Source: an uncultured Planctomycetaceae bacterium (GTDB taxonomy: Bacteria; Planctomycetota; Planctomycetia; Pirellulales; JACPPG01). From it: a stretch of 8,063 bases of DNA. The number at the start of each line of letters is the position of its first letter. The first letter of the stretch is position 1. Location: contig CAMFLN010000105.1 of NCBI GenBank assembly GCA_945957305.1, positions 1 to 8,063 of the forward strand. Reading direction: 5' to 3'. Shown here piece by piece: positions 1-6,500 of this stretch. The notes beneath the pieces are model-generated. The model did no database searches. It saw nothing but the letters and a program-made list of their open reading frames with translations, and was not told where the DNA came from. The position numbers and the translations under genes were made by a program.

Positions 1-1
1 T

Positions 2-718
2 GCTAGTGCCGTTCAGGACATTGGAGCCAGTGAGCGCATAATGCCCGTTGGCATCGATGAAGTTCCCTGTGTTGGGCGTGTTGCCGGGCAGCGCCGAAGT
101 TGGCACGGCATTGCTCGAAAAAGGGTACTTGTAGTACGAACTTGTCGCCGGGTTGTAATAAGCCGCCTTGAACCACTCGTCTTCGCTGGGAATGAAGAAT
201 CTTGCGCTCGCATTGCGCGTGACGAGGTTCAATGCCGTCGCCGCTATTGCGCCATTGAGCGTATAAGCGCCGGTTTCCGTCGTGCCTGGTCCTTCGGCGC
301 CCGTCGGTTGTCCGTTTTGCATCCAATTGGCAAAGCGGGCCGCGCTGCCCCAACTCACCACGGCGACCGGAAGGTTGGCCGAGTTGCCGATAAGGCTGTA
401 AGTGTAGCTGCCCGACGAGCCGCCGCGGGCAATGCCAGCGACGGTGGATAACGTGCCCATCGTGGGGTCGTAAAGATGGTAAGGGTCGGCAGCCGCCACG
501 GAATTCAAGAAAGCCGTGTATTGCCCAATCGTCACGTCGTAGGTGCCAATGTTGTACGTGTAAGGCACGGCACCGAAGAGCGACCCGAACAGATTGTCGG
601 GAGCATTGCCGGGATTGCCGACACGAGACCAGGCCATGGTGACGGGGTCGGCCAAAACAGTCAGAGGGTTGATGGCGAAGAGTGCCGTGAGGAGAACAAC
701 AGCAATTGCTTTGTGCAC
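2..718 (-). CDS. Exported SUMF1 (formylglycine-generating-enzyme-like) domain protein, N-terminal part, cut by window edge
   Basis: The frame is open for 239 codons from a GTG at 718 to the window edge; the C-terminus is missing. Residues 1-23 form a signal peptide (basic HK start, hydrophobic core, cleavage near VLA-DP), so the product is exported. Residues 53-85 (YNIGTYDVTIGQYTAFL, then LYDPTM) match the start of the FGE-sulfatase/SUMF1 fold. Residues 115-133 (NLPVAVVSWGSAARFANWM) and 175-190 (FIPSEDEWFKAAYYNP) match its conserved PV..VSW..A..F.NW and LPTE.EWE blocks. The family includes formylglycine-generating enzymes, EgtB and PvdO; exported planctomycete members often end in a PEP-CTERM anchor, which cannot be seen here. 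The catalytic cysteines of true FGE lie beyond the window, so enzymatic activity is unproven. The GTG start is chosen because GGGGGAAG precedes it at proper spacing, it begins directly at the signal peptide, and the frame closes upstream at 752-754. Confidence 0.85.
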   Translation of the reverse strand, partial: MHKAIAVVLLTALFAINPLTVLADPVTMAWSRVGNPGNAPDNLFGSLFGAVPYTYNIGTYDVTIGQYTAFLNSVAAADPYHLYDPTMGTLSTVAGIARGGSSGSYTYSLIGNSANLPVAVVSWGSAARFANWMQNGQPTGAEGPGTTETGAYTLNGAIAATALNLVTRNASARFFIPSEDEWFKAAYYNPATSSYYKYPFSSNAVPTSALPGNTPNTGNFIDANGHYALTGSNVLNGTS

Positions 719-771
719 GAGCTTCCCCCGCGACGATTCTCTTCCGATCAGTTAAATGCCATCAACGCCAT

Positions 772-800
772 ATGATTTTCAGACGATCAGTGGTTGTCAA
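772..800 (-). promoter_or_regulatory. Candidate sigma70-type promoter for the SUMF1-like gene
   Basis: Reading the minus strand, a perfect TTGACA -35 hexamer (800 to 795) is followed by a 17-base spacer and AATCAT (777 to 772), a 4-of-6 match to the -10 consensus. Transcription would begin near 765 and leave a leader of about 50 bases before the GTG at 718. Position and spacing are good. Planctomycete promoters are poorly defined and the -10 is weak, so this is a reasonable but unproven call. Confidence 0.4.
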
Positions 801-856
801 TCATTTCCGACGAAGTTTTGGAAACTTTTGGCAGGCAACTGGATTTCGGCACTACA

Positions 857-1050
857 TCACATAGGCACCGCAGTGGGACTGTGGGTGAGAAACCCTCGCC
901 GGACCACATTGGCGGTAAATTGAAATCCCAGGTTGGCAATGCCCGTGTTTCCGAGAGCTTGGCTAAGGCTGATGCTGTTGAAATTCAACGACGCGTACTT
1001 CGCGCGCGTGACGCCCCTGTTTCATGAGAGATAGGAATTGTGTTGGTCAT
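857..1050 (-). pseudogene. Small gene apparently frameshifted at a CG dinucleotide repeat
   Basis: An ATG at 1050 has a strong ribosome binding site (AAGGAG, 1063 to 1058, seven bases upstream). Its frame begins MTNTIPISHETGASRAR and stops after 21 codons (TGA at 987-985). A second frame, open from just upstream of that point, continues KYASLNFNSISLSQALG, NTGIANLGFQFTANVV and on to a TGA at 859-857. Removing one CG unit from the (CG)4 run at 1001-1008 joins the two frames into one polypeptide of about 63 residues. The downstream frame looks coding, with mostly G or C in third positions and a sensible amino acid mix. I do not recognise the product; no signal peptide or membrane segment is visible. 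It starts 42 bases after the PEP-CTERM gene stop and may share its transcript. Alternatives are a sequencing error in the repeat, or that only the 21-codon frame is translated. Confidence 0.45.
1001..1008. repeat. (CG)4 dinucleotide run at the frame break
   Basis: Four CG units (CGCGCGCG) fall in the stretch where the two halves of the small reading frame change register. A gain or loss of one unit by slippage is the simplest explanation for the break. The run itself is seen directly; its role is inferred. Confidence 0.5.
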
Positions 1051-1057
1051 TAACTTA

Positions 1058-1063
1058 CTCCTT
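1058..1063 (-). promoter_or_regulatory. Strong Shine-Dalgarno site
   Basis: AAGGAG on the minus strand lies seven bases upstream of the ATG at 1050. It is the best ribosome binding site in the window and the main reason to believe a short protein starts there. Confidence 0.6.
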
Positions 1064-1092
1064 GTCTAGTGGCCAAGAATTTGTCGTGCTAA

Positions 1093-1740
1093 CTATCTCG
1101 CCAACCGCGACGGCGATTCCAGCGCCGCGCTCCGTAGCATTGGACGCCCTTCCCGTTGCCTGGGTGAGCGCAACATGCGAACTCCGAGCAGCAATGCGCC
1201 CGCAAGCATCAATACTACCCCGGCTGGCTCTGGCACTGAGTTGTACGTAACCTGAAAATGAAAGGTGGAAAAGTCGACAGTCGCCGTGAAAGGTACGTAG
1301 TAGAAAAACCGGTCGCCCGGGTTCAGTACATGCGAGGTGGGAGGCGGAAAAAATGCAACCGTATTGCCACTGATTGAATAAGTCCACAGATCGCCTACGA
1401 CGAACGGCGTGACGTTGAAGGTAGGCTGATAACTCGCGACAGGTTGGTTCATCACGGTCACGCCGGCCGGCAATCCAAAAAATGTGACGTCGATCTCCGA
1501 GACTGCGACGTTTCCCTGAAACGGAGCTGTGCCCTTAGACCGTCCCGGCATGCCCCAATTCGTCACACTCTGGAAGCCACCGTTTTGCGTCAGCCATTGA
1601 TCGCCAAAGGGGTCCGTTCCGCTTTGCCCCGCCCCGCTCCAGATCAAGTCAGCACACGCGGTTTGGGCCAAGAGTCCTATCAGGCAGAGGAAAGCAACAA
1701 CTCCGAGGTGCGCGACTCCAAAACGTTGATTGGTAGTCAT
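1093..1740 (-). CDS. PEP-CTERM sorting-domain protein, exported and probably anchored transiently
   Basis: This 215-aa protein has a signal peptide over residues 1-30 (hydrophobic VVAFLCLIGLLA, cleavage near TACA-DL). A beta-rich, aromatic central region without an enzyme motif that I recognise follows. A PEP-CTERM signal closes the fold: VPEP at 169-172, a hydrophobic segment at about 174-190 (VVLMLAGALLLGV), then arginines at 188, 191, 194 and 196. Such signals are recognised by exosortase, which removes the C-terminal anchor and releases the protein to the outer envelope or exopolysaccharide matrix. Normally the protein ends within a few residues of the arginine cluster; here about 20 more residues follow, which is odd. 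The ATG at 1740 is preferred over a TTG five codons upstream because GGAG sits nine bases before it. The extracellular function is unknown. Confidence 0.85.
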   Translation of the reverse strand: MTTNQRFGVAHLGVVAFLCLIGLLAQTACADLIWSGAGQSGTDPFGDQWLTQNGGFQSVTNWGMPGRSKGTAPFQGNVAVSEIDVTFFGLPAGVTVMNQPVASYQPTFNVTPFVVGDLWTYSISGNTVAFFPPPTSHVLNPGDRFFYYVPFTATVDFSTFHFQVTYNSVPEPAGVVLMLAGALLLGVRMLRSPRQREGRPMLRSAALESPSRLAR

Positions 1741-1879
1741 AGAGCTGTGCTCCAAGGCGATACTAGGTCGGATATAGCTTCGGCATCAGCATCACGGCCG
1801 ACGCGACAAAGCTGCTCCGGGGCGTTCGTTAAGTTGCTGGAATAGGATCCTTCCAGCCGCGAGAACGTTCAAGTTAGAA

Positions 1880-1911
1880 ATGCGTTAAGCAACTCCAAGT
1901 TGAAAACGCAT
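1880..1911 (-). repeat. Nested inverted repeat (two-tier hairpin)
   Basis: On the plus strand ATGCGTT (1880-1886) pairs perfectly with AACGCAT (1905-1911). Inside it CAACT (1890-1894) pairs with AGTTG (1898-1902) around a three-base CCA loop. The internal loop is AAG against AA. On the minus strand the hairpin is followed by TTTCTAA, a weak U-tract. It could end read-through from the dehydrogenase or act in control of the PEP-CTERM gene 140 bases downstream. The pairing is seen directly; the role is unknown. Confidence 0.45.
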
Positions 1912-2191
1912 GGTCTTCAACCCACTTATCCAACATCCCGACGAGTTGGGTCGAGGACACCGTTTGAGCGCAGGTTTTTGGGCCTGGTAGAATCGAATTG
2001 GATTGGAGTCGGAGGTGGTTAGGGCGCGCCTACTACCGGGGGCCCCAAAGACGATGCTCGTGCAAACAAGAGTGTGTTTATTCGCGTGCGCGAAAAAGCA
2101 GGGCACGGACGATCCTGCGTGCACGCGCACAAATACGCGCGCGGCTAATCGGCGTGCCTGCTTATGCCGGTTTGAACGCGCTGTCCGACGC

Positions 2192-2208
2192 GCCAGGTAA
2201 TACCTGGC
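2192..2208 (-). terminator. Palindrome abutting the dehydrogenase stop codon; possible weak terminator
   Basis: GCCAGGTAATACCTGGC is an 8-bp perfect inverted repeat around one central base. It begins at the base after the TAG stop of the acyl-CoA dehydrogenase (2211-2209). In RNA it would form a 6-7 bp stem with a small loop. No run of T follows on the minus strand (the next bases are GCGCGTCGG), so it is not a classical intrinsic terminator. It may instead protect the mRNA 3' end. Confidence 0.35.
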
Positions 2209-3405
2209 CTAGCGCCGTGGCGCGATCCCTTCGAACTTGGCGATGATCCCGAGCATGATTTCGTCGGCGCCGGCGCCGATCGACATCAAGCGCGAGTCGC
2301 GGAAGTAGCGGGCCATGGGGTATTCTTCCATGTAGCCCATGCCGCCGTGGAATTGCACGCAGGTGTCGGCGACTTCGCGCACCAGACGGCCGGCCTTGAG
2401 CTTGGCCATCGAGGCTTCGCGGGTGTAATCCAGCCCGCGGTCCATGATGCGGCCGCAGTTGTAGCACATCTGCCTGAGGAACTCGACTTCGCTGATCAGT
2501 TCGGTCAGGCGGAAGTAGATCCACTGGTTCTCGATCAGCGGTCGGCCAAAGGTTGATCGACCGCGGCAATATTCGATCGTCATCTTCAGGATTTTCTCGG
2601 CTCCGGCCGCGGAACCAAGCGCGCTGACCAGCCGTTCGTTCTGGAACTGCTGCATCTGATAGATGAAGCCCATTCCTTCTTCGCCGATGCAATTGTCCAC
2701 GGGGACACGACAATTGTCGAAGACCAATTCGGCCGTGTCGCTGGCCCAGTTGCCCATCTTCTTCAGCTTCTTGCTGACCGAAAAACCCTTGGTGTCGGTC
2801 GGGACGACGATCAGCGACATGCCTTTGTAGCCGGTGCCGGGCGTGGTGCGCGCCAAGAGGCAGATCCAATCGGCTTGTGCGCCGTTGGTGATGTACATCT
2901 TGCTGCCGTTGATGACGTAATCGCCCCCATGGCGTTCGGCCTTGGTGCGAATCGAGGCGACGTCCGATCCGCCGCTGGGCTCGGTCACGGCCACGCTGCA
3001 GACGGCGTCACCCAGGATGGCCGGTTCGAGATACTTTTTCTTCAGCTCGTGCGAGCCGTAGCGCGCCAAGGCCGGCGTCGCCATGTCGGTCTGCACGCCC
3101 ATCGCCATGGGAATCGCGCCGCCGTTGCAGCGGGCCAGCTCTTCGGCCATGGCCATGTTGTACCAGTAGTCGCCACCTGACCCGCCGTACTCGACCGGGT
3201 ACGACAGGCCGAGCAGGCCCAAGTCGCCGGCCTTCTTGAACAAATCGTGCGCGGGAAAAATCTCGTCTTCTTCCCACTCGTCCATGTGGGGATTAATTTC
3301 TTCGTCGACGAAGCGGCGGACCGTCTCGCGAAACAGTTGATGGGCTTTGGTAAAGCCGGTTCCAGGAATGACCGCTTCGTCTTTCTGCAGAGTGTCTGTC
3401 GCCAT
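2209..3405 (-). CDS. Acyl-CoA dehydrogenase (long-chain/isovaleryl/citronellyl-CoA-like branch)
   Basis: This 398-aa protein has the full length of the family. It is a cytoplasmic flavoenzyme that oxidises an acyl-CoA to the 2,3-enoyl-CoA, passing electrons to electron-transferring flavoprotein. The helical N-terminal domain covers about residues 15-135, with the FPAHDLFKKAGDLGLLG and VEYGGSGG blocks. The central beta domain carries the FAD signature VAVTEPSGGSDV (138-149) and INGSKMYITNG (165-175). The C-terminal helical domain has RSTFGRPL (283-290), FHGGMGYMEEYP (352-363) and IGAGADEIM (376-384). The medium-chain catalytic Glu position (E of YEGT) is Ala here; Glu257 in NERLVSA matches the base used by isovaleryl- and long-chain enzymes. 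The PMAMGVQTDMATPALARYG stretch (99-117) recalls citronellyl-CoA dehydrogenase (AtuD), but the true substrate is unknown. The ATG at 3405 fits the family N-terminus; its ribosome binding site is weak. A GTG 52 codons upstream is not supported. Confidence 0.95.
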   Translation of the reverse strand: MATDTLQKDEAVIPGTGFTKAHQLFRETVRRFVDEEINPHMDEWEEDEIFPAHDLFKKAGDLGLLGLSYPVEYGGSGGDYWYNMAMAEELARCNGGAIPMAMGVQTDMATPALARYGSHELKKKYLEPAILGDAVCSVAVTEPSGGSDVASIRTKAERHGGDYVINGSKMYITNGAQADWICLLARTTPGTGYKGMSLIVVPTDTKGFSVSKKLKKMGNWASDTAELVFDNCRVPVDNCIGEEGMGFIYQMQQFQNERLVSALGSAAGAEKILKMTIEYCRGRSTFGRPLIENQWIYFRLTELISEVEFLRQMCYNCGRIMDRGLDYTREASMAKLKAGRLVREVADTCVQFHGGMGYMEEYPMARYFRDSRLMSIGAGADEIMLGIIAKFEGIAPRR

Positions 3406-3471
3406 GATTTGAATCCGAGATTTCCCAGAAGAGGTTGAGCTTGCACCCGACTCAGGCTCGCCATGGCCTTG

Positions 3472-3477
3472 ATTGTA
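3472..3477 (-). promoter_or_regulatory. Possible -10 element for the acyl-CoA dehydrogenase gene
   Basis: TACAAT on the minus strand matches five of six consensus -10 bases and would give a leader of about 60 bases before the ATG at 3405. No good -35 hexamer lies at normal distance; TAGACG is 20 bases away. It sits in the 194-base gap after the large exported protein gene, where the dehydrogenase would be expected to have its own promoter. Confidence 0.25.
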
Positions 3478-3541
3478 GCAATGCGTGCCCGAGCCCGCGT
3501 CTAGCGCGGTGGAATTGCCGGAATTTTTAGCGGACACGATC

Positions 3542-3572
3542 CGGCGCGCCGCTCCGCTCACCGGAACCCGGT
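3542..3572. repeat. Two short perfect inverted repeats between the giant gene and the dehydrogenase
   Basis: CGGCGCGCCG (3542-3551) is a perfect 10-base palindrome. ACCGG-AAC-CCGGT (3560-3572) is a 5-bp stem with a three-base loop. Both lie within 60 bases downstream of the giant gene stop codon (3602-3600). Neither is followed by a T-run on the minus strand, so they are at best weak terminators or 3'-end structures. Confidence 0.3.
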
Positions 3573-3599
3573 TGGAAAAATGGCCGGGAACGGCGCTGG

Positions 3600-6500
3600 T
3601 TAGTCGTCGCGCTCCGTCGAGGCAGCCACCAGCGTCGTCTCATTGTCCGGCAAGAGAACGTCCGAATCGTCGGCATGCGACGCGAATAACTGCGATCGCG
3701 CCCGAGAATCGGTCCCTGGCAAGGGAGCAGGCGAGACCGAGGCGGTGGCGGCCACCGCTTGCGCGGCAACCGAAGCCTGAGCCACGGAACCTGCTAACCA
3801 ACCGGCCGGATCGCTGACGGCAGGCGGCGACAGCGGATCACTAGCAAAGACCGCATCGGCCGCCGACGCGGTCGAGCCAACTGTCGGCGACGAGCCCGAT
3901 TCCTCTGCCGCATTCGCCGTTGCCGGCAGAGCAGCGGCGTTACCACCGACTTGCTGCGTGGCGACAATCTGTGACGAGACCGCGCTCGAGCCGTGCGTAT
4001 TGTAATAGGTGATGGCCGTCACGAGATCGCCCAGGTTGAAGAATCCATCGCCGTTCACGTCGAGGAACGGGCCATGCGCGCCGAGGCCTCCCAGCTGAGC
4101 GGGTGGACTCTGCAAGTTCACCGAACCGAACTGGTTGAATTGACCGACCAGGGTGATGATATCTCCCAGGTTGATGAAGCCGTCGGCATTGATGTCGTAA
4201 GCGCTCGTCGTGTTCTGCCAGAGCGAGGCCAAAGACAGGCCGAGGCTCACCGCGTTGGCAGTTCCAGTGACCCGCACCAGGTAATCTGTACCGGACGAAA
4301 GCAGCGAGCTGAGCTGCACTTTGCCCAGCGAATTCACCTTGCCGGTGGCAAGCAGGTTCAAGTTCTTGTCGTACAGCGCCAGTTCCAGCGGAGACGTCGC
4401 CGAGGCCGTGATGTTGACCGTGCGGCTTTGGGTGGCAGTGAAACTGTACCACTGTTGCCCCTGTACTCCTTGCGTGGCGTTCAAGGTGCTGACAAGCGAA
4501 CCCAATGTCGTGGCCGTGGGGGTCGCGGCCGCGATCGGCGGATCGAAATTGCCCACGATCGGCAGCGCCGTCTGCGCGCCAAACTGCGCGGAGATGTCCG
4601 CGCCGAGCGGAGCGGGGCTGAACGGATGATTCAGACCCGTGGGATCAGCGGCCGTGATATTGCTGGAAATCAACCAATACCATTCCCCGTTCTGCACGCT
4701 CGAACCGCTGGTGCGCGGCTGATAGAGTCCCAGGTCCGCATGGCCGTCCTGGTTTATATCCGCCGCGACAGCCACTCCGCCGACCCCCGCGAAACCAAAA
4801 TTGATCGTGGTGTCGACCGTGCCGCTCCAGGCCGGTTTGCCGCCGTTGAGGTGACCGAAGTTGATCTGAAAGCGGCCATTCAAGTAGGTCGCCAGGTCAA
4901 TGATATTGTCACCGTTGAAATCTCCGACGACGGGCTGTCCGCGCAGTTGGCTGGTGACGACCGTGGCGCTGCCGTCGATCACATGATGGTTCGACGTGTC
5001 GAGATACCACCTGGTGCCATCGAAGAGACCGATCTGATCGCCGTCAGCGGCAACACCGTCGAAGTTGCCTCCCACCGGCGTGGCGTTGATCTGGTAGCCG
5101 GCCGGCTGGACCGTGGCGAAGTCTCCCTGGGCGGTGTCGATAATACCGTCCGAGTTCGTATCGATGAGCCAGCGGAATGCGCCGACAATGGGGTCATAGC
5201 CATAGGCGGCCAGCTGGTCGAAGCCAACCTTCGACTGCCCGGCACTCGGGCCCTTCGCGCCAATCAACCGCTGCGAGAGGAAGTCTCCGGAGAAGACCGC
5301 GTCGTGGATATTCATCGGCGAAATCTTGCCCTGCAGCGCCGGCGCCACGCCGAGCGTGAAGGTCAGATCCCGATTCGTGGCATCCACGTTCGTCGGGTCC
5401 CAGAACATATTGCCATTGGCGTCGACGTAAATGCTGCCGGCCGCATAAGTGCCGATTTCGGGCCGGCTATCGACCGTAAAGCGCGCGACGAAATTGCCAC
5501 CAGGCTGTCCGTCCCCCGAGGGGAAAATCGGAGCGCCGTTGGGTTCGATGGCATTGCTCTCGCCATCGAGTTTGTTGCCGGCCGGATCGACCAGCGCCGT
5601 GTCCTTGATCGTCAGCGTAAAGCGATCGTCCGGCAGCGGCTGGGCAAAGACGAGCTTCACCGTGGCGGTGGCCGGTTGTCCGTTTACGAGCGGATCCGCC
5701 GTAACGATGATCTGGCTGATCGAGATCACGCCGTTGGCATCGCCGACCAACTGGTAACCCCCAGGGCTCGAGGCGATGTCCGCCAGGATGGCCGGGTCCG
5801 TGGGGAAATTCGTGGTATCCCGCGAGGGATCGTCGACAATGTGCAACGTCAACGCATAGACCAGTGGCGTCGGGCCGGCCGAAGCGTTGTCCGGCTTCAA
5901 TCCAAAGATGTTGTACGACGAGGCAACCCCGCCGGTCGTGATGATCTGAATCGGCGGAGTCGCCGGCGCGCTGGGGGGCGGAGCAATCTGCGGCCCCTGC
6001 GTATCAAGGAAGATCTTGAGCTGCATGGTGCTGTCTTCGCCATCGGCGCCATTCGTATTGATGTTGCCGGCGAGATCTTCGGCCGTGATGAACAGTCGGC
6101 GCAGACCATCGTAGCTATTGAAAAACTTGGGATCGTTCAAATTCACCGTCGAGGTGATCGTCCATTGCCCGTTCGGATTGGCATTCGTGCCGTCGATCGG
6201 CACGGCCGTGGTCTGGCCGAGCAGCACTGGATTTCCCGAACTGTCGATCGCGAAGAGCTTGATGATCGCATTCGATTCGGCTGTGCCGAAGAAGGTCGGC
6301 GTCGTGACGTTGGTAATGCGATCGGCCAGCGTGAAGGAGTCGGTCGTCCCCAGCGCACCCGAATCGCTGGTCGGCGCCAGCCCTGTGCTGGTGCCGGTCG
6401 GCGAGACGATGCCAAACCGCGCCGGAGGAATAATGGTGTCGACCGTGATGTTTTGCACCAGGCTATTCGCGCCGAAACCTGTTTGCGAGGGCGTTGACGG

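Larger units (their letters stand above)
1741..2208. other. Gene-poor intergenic stretch with inverted repeats
   Basis: No convincing gene was found here on either strand. The short open frames are arginine-, cysteine- and proline-rich, lack ribosome binding sites and overlap each other, as expected by chance in GC-rich DNA. The stretch holds a palindrome against the dehydrogenase stop codon, a cluster of alternating purine-pyrimidine tracts, a perfect TTCGCG/CGCGAA inverted repeat at 2081-2094, and a nested hairpin at 1880-1911. It should also contain the promoter of the PEP-CTERM gene. I see TATATC- and TAGTAT-like hexamers near 1765-1780 but no matching -35 element. Confidence 0.6.

Noticed and set aside
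749..774. Seven-codon upstream frame (MALMAFN) between the putative promoter and the SUMF1-like gene
   Set aside because: It has no ribosome binding site, no run of a regulatory amino acid and no attenuator-like pairing, so it is most likely chance.
985..1050. Programmed -1 frameshifting to join the two halves of the small gene
   Set aside because: No slippery heptamer fits the overlap. The GGGG run would require a poor re-pairing of the Gly tRNA, so an indel in the CG repeat is simpler.
1741..1755. TTG start five codons upstream of the PEP-CTERM ATG
   Set aside because: The TTG would overlap the GGAG ribosome binding site that serves the ATG at 1740, and the extra residues add nothing to the signal peptide.
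1885..2246. Short open frames on both strands in the gap between the PEP-CTERM and dehydrogenase genes
   Set aside because: They overlap each other, lack ribosome binding sites, have Arg/Cys/Pro-rich chance composition and match no family I know.
3406..3561. 52-codon N-terminal extension of the acyl-CoA dehydrogenase from a GTG at 3561
   Set aside because: The extension is low-complexity (Ser/Gly-rich), does not match the family, and spans the likely promoter gap. The ATG at 3405 gives the normal family length.
3993..6497. 834-codon open frame on the plus strand opposite the giant protein gene
   Set aside because: It is Arg-, Val- and Asp-rich with no domain, and lies antisense to a gene with clear domains throughout. 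Long antisense frames are expected opposite GC-rich coding sequence.
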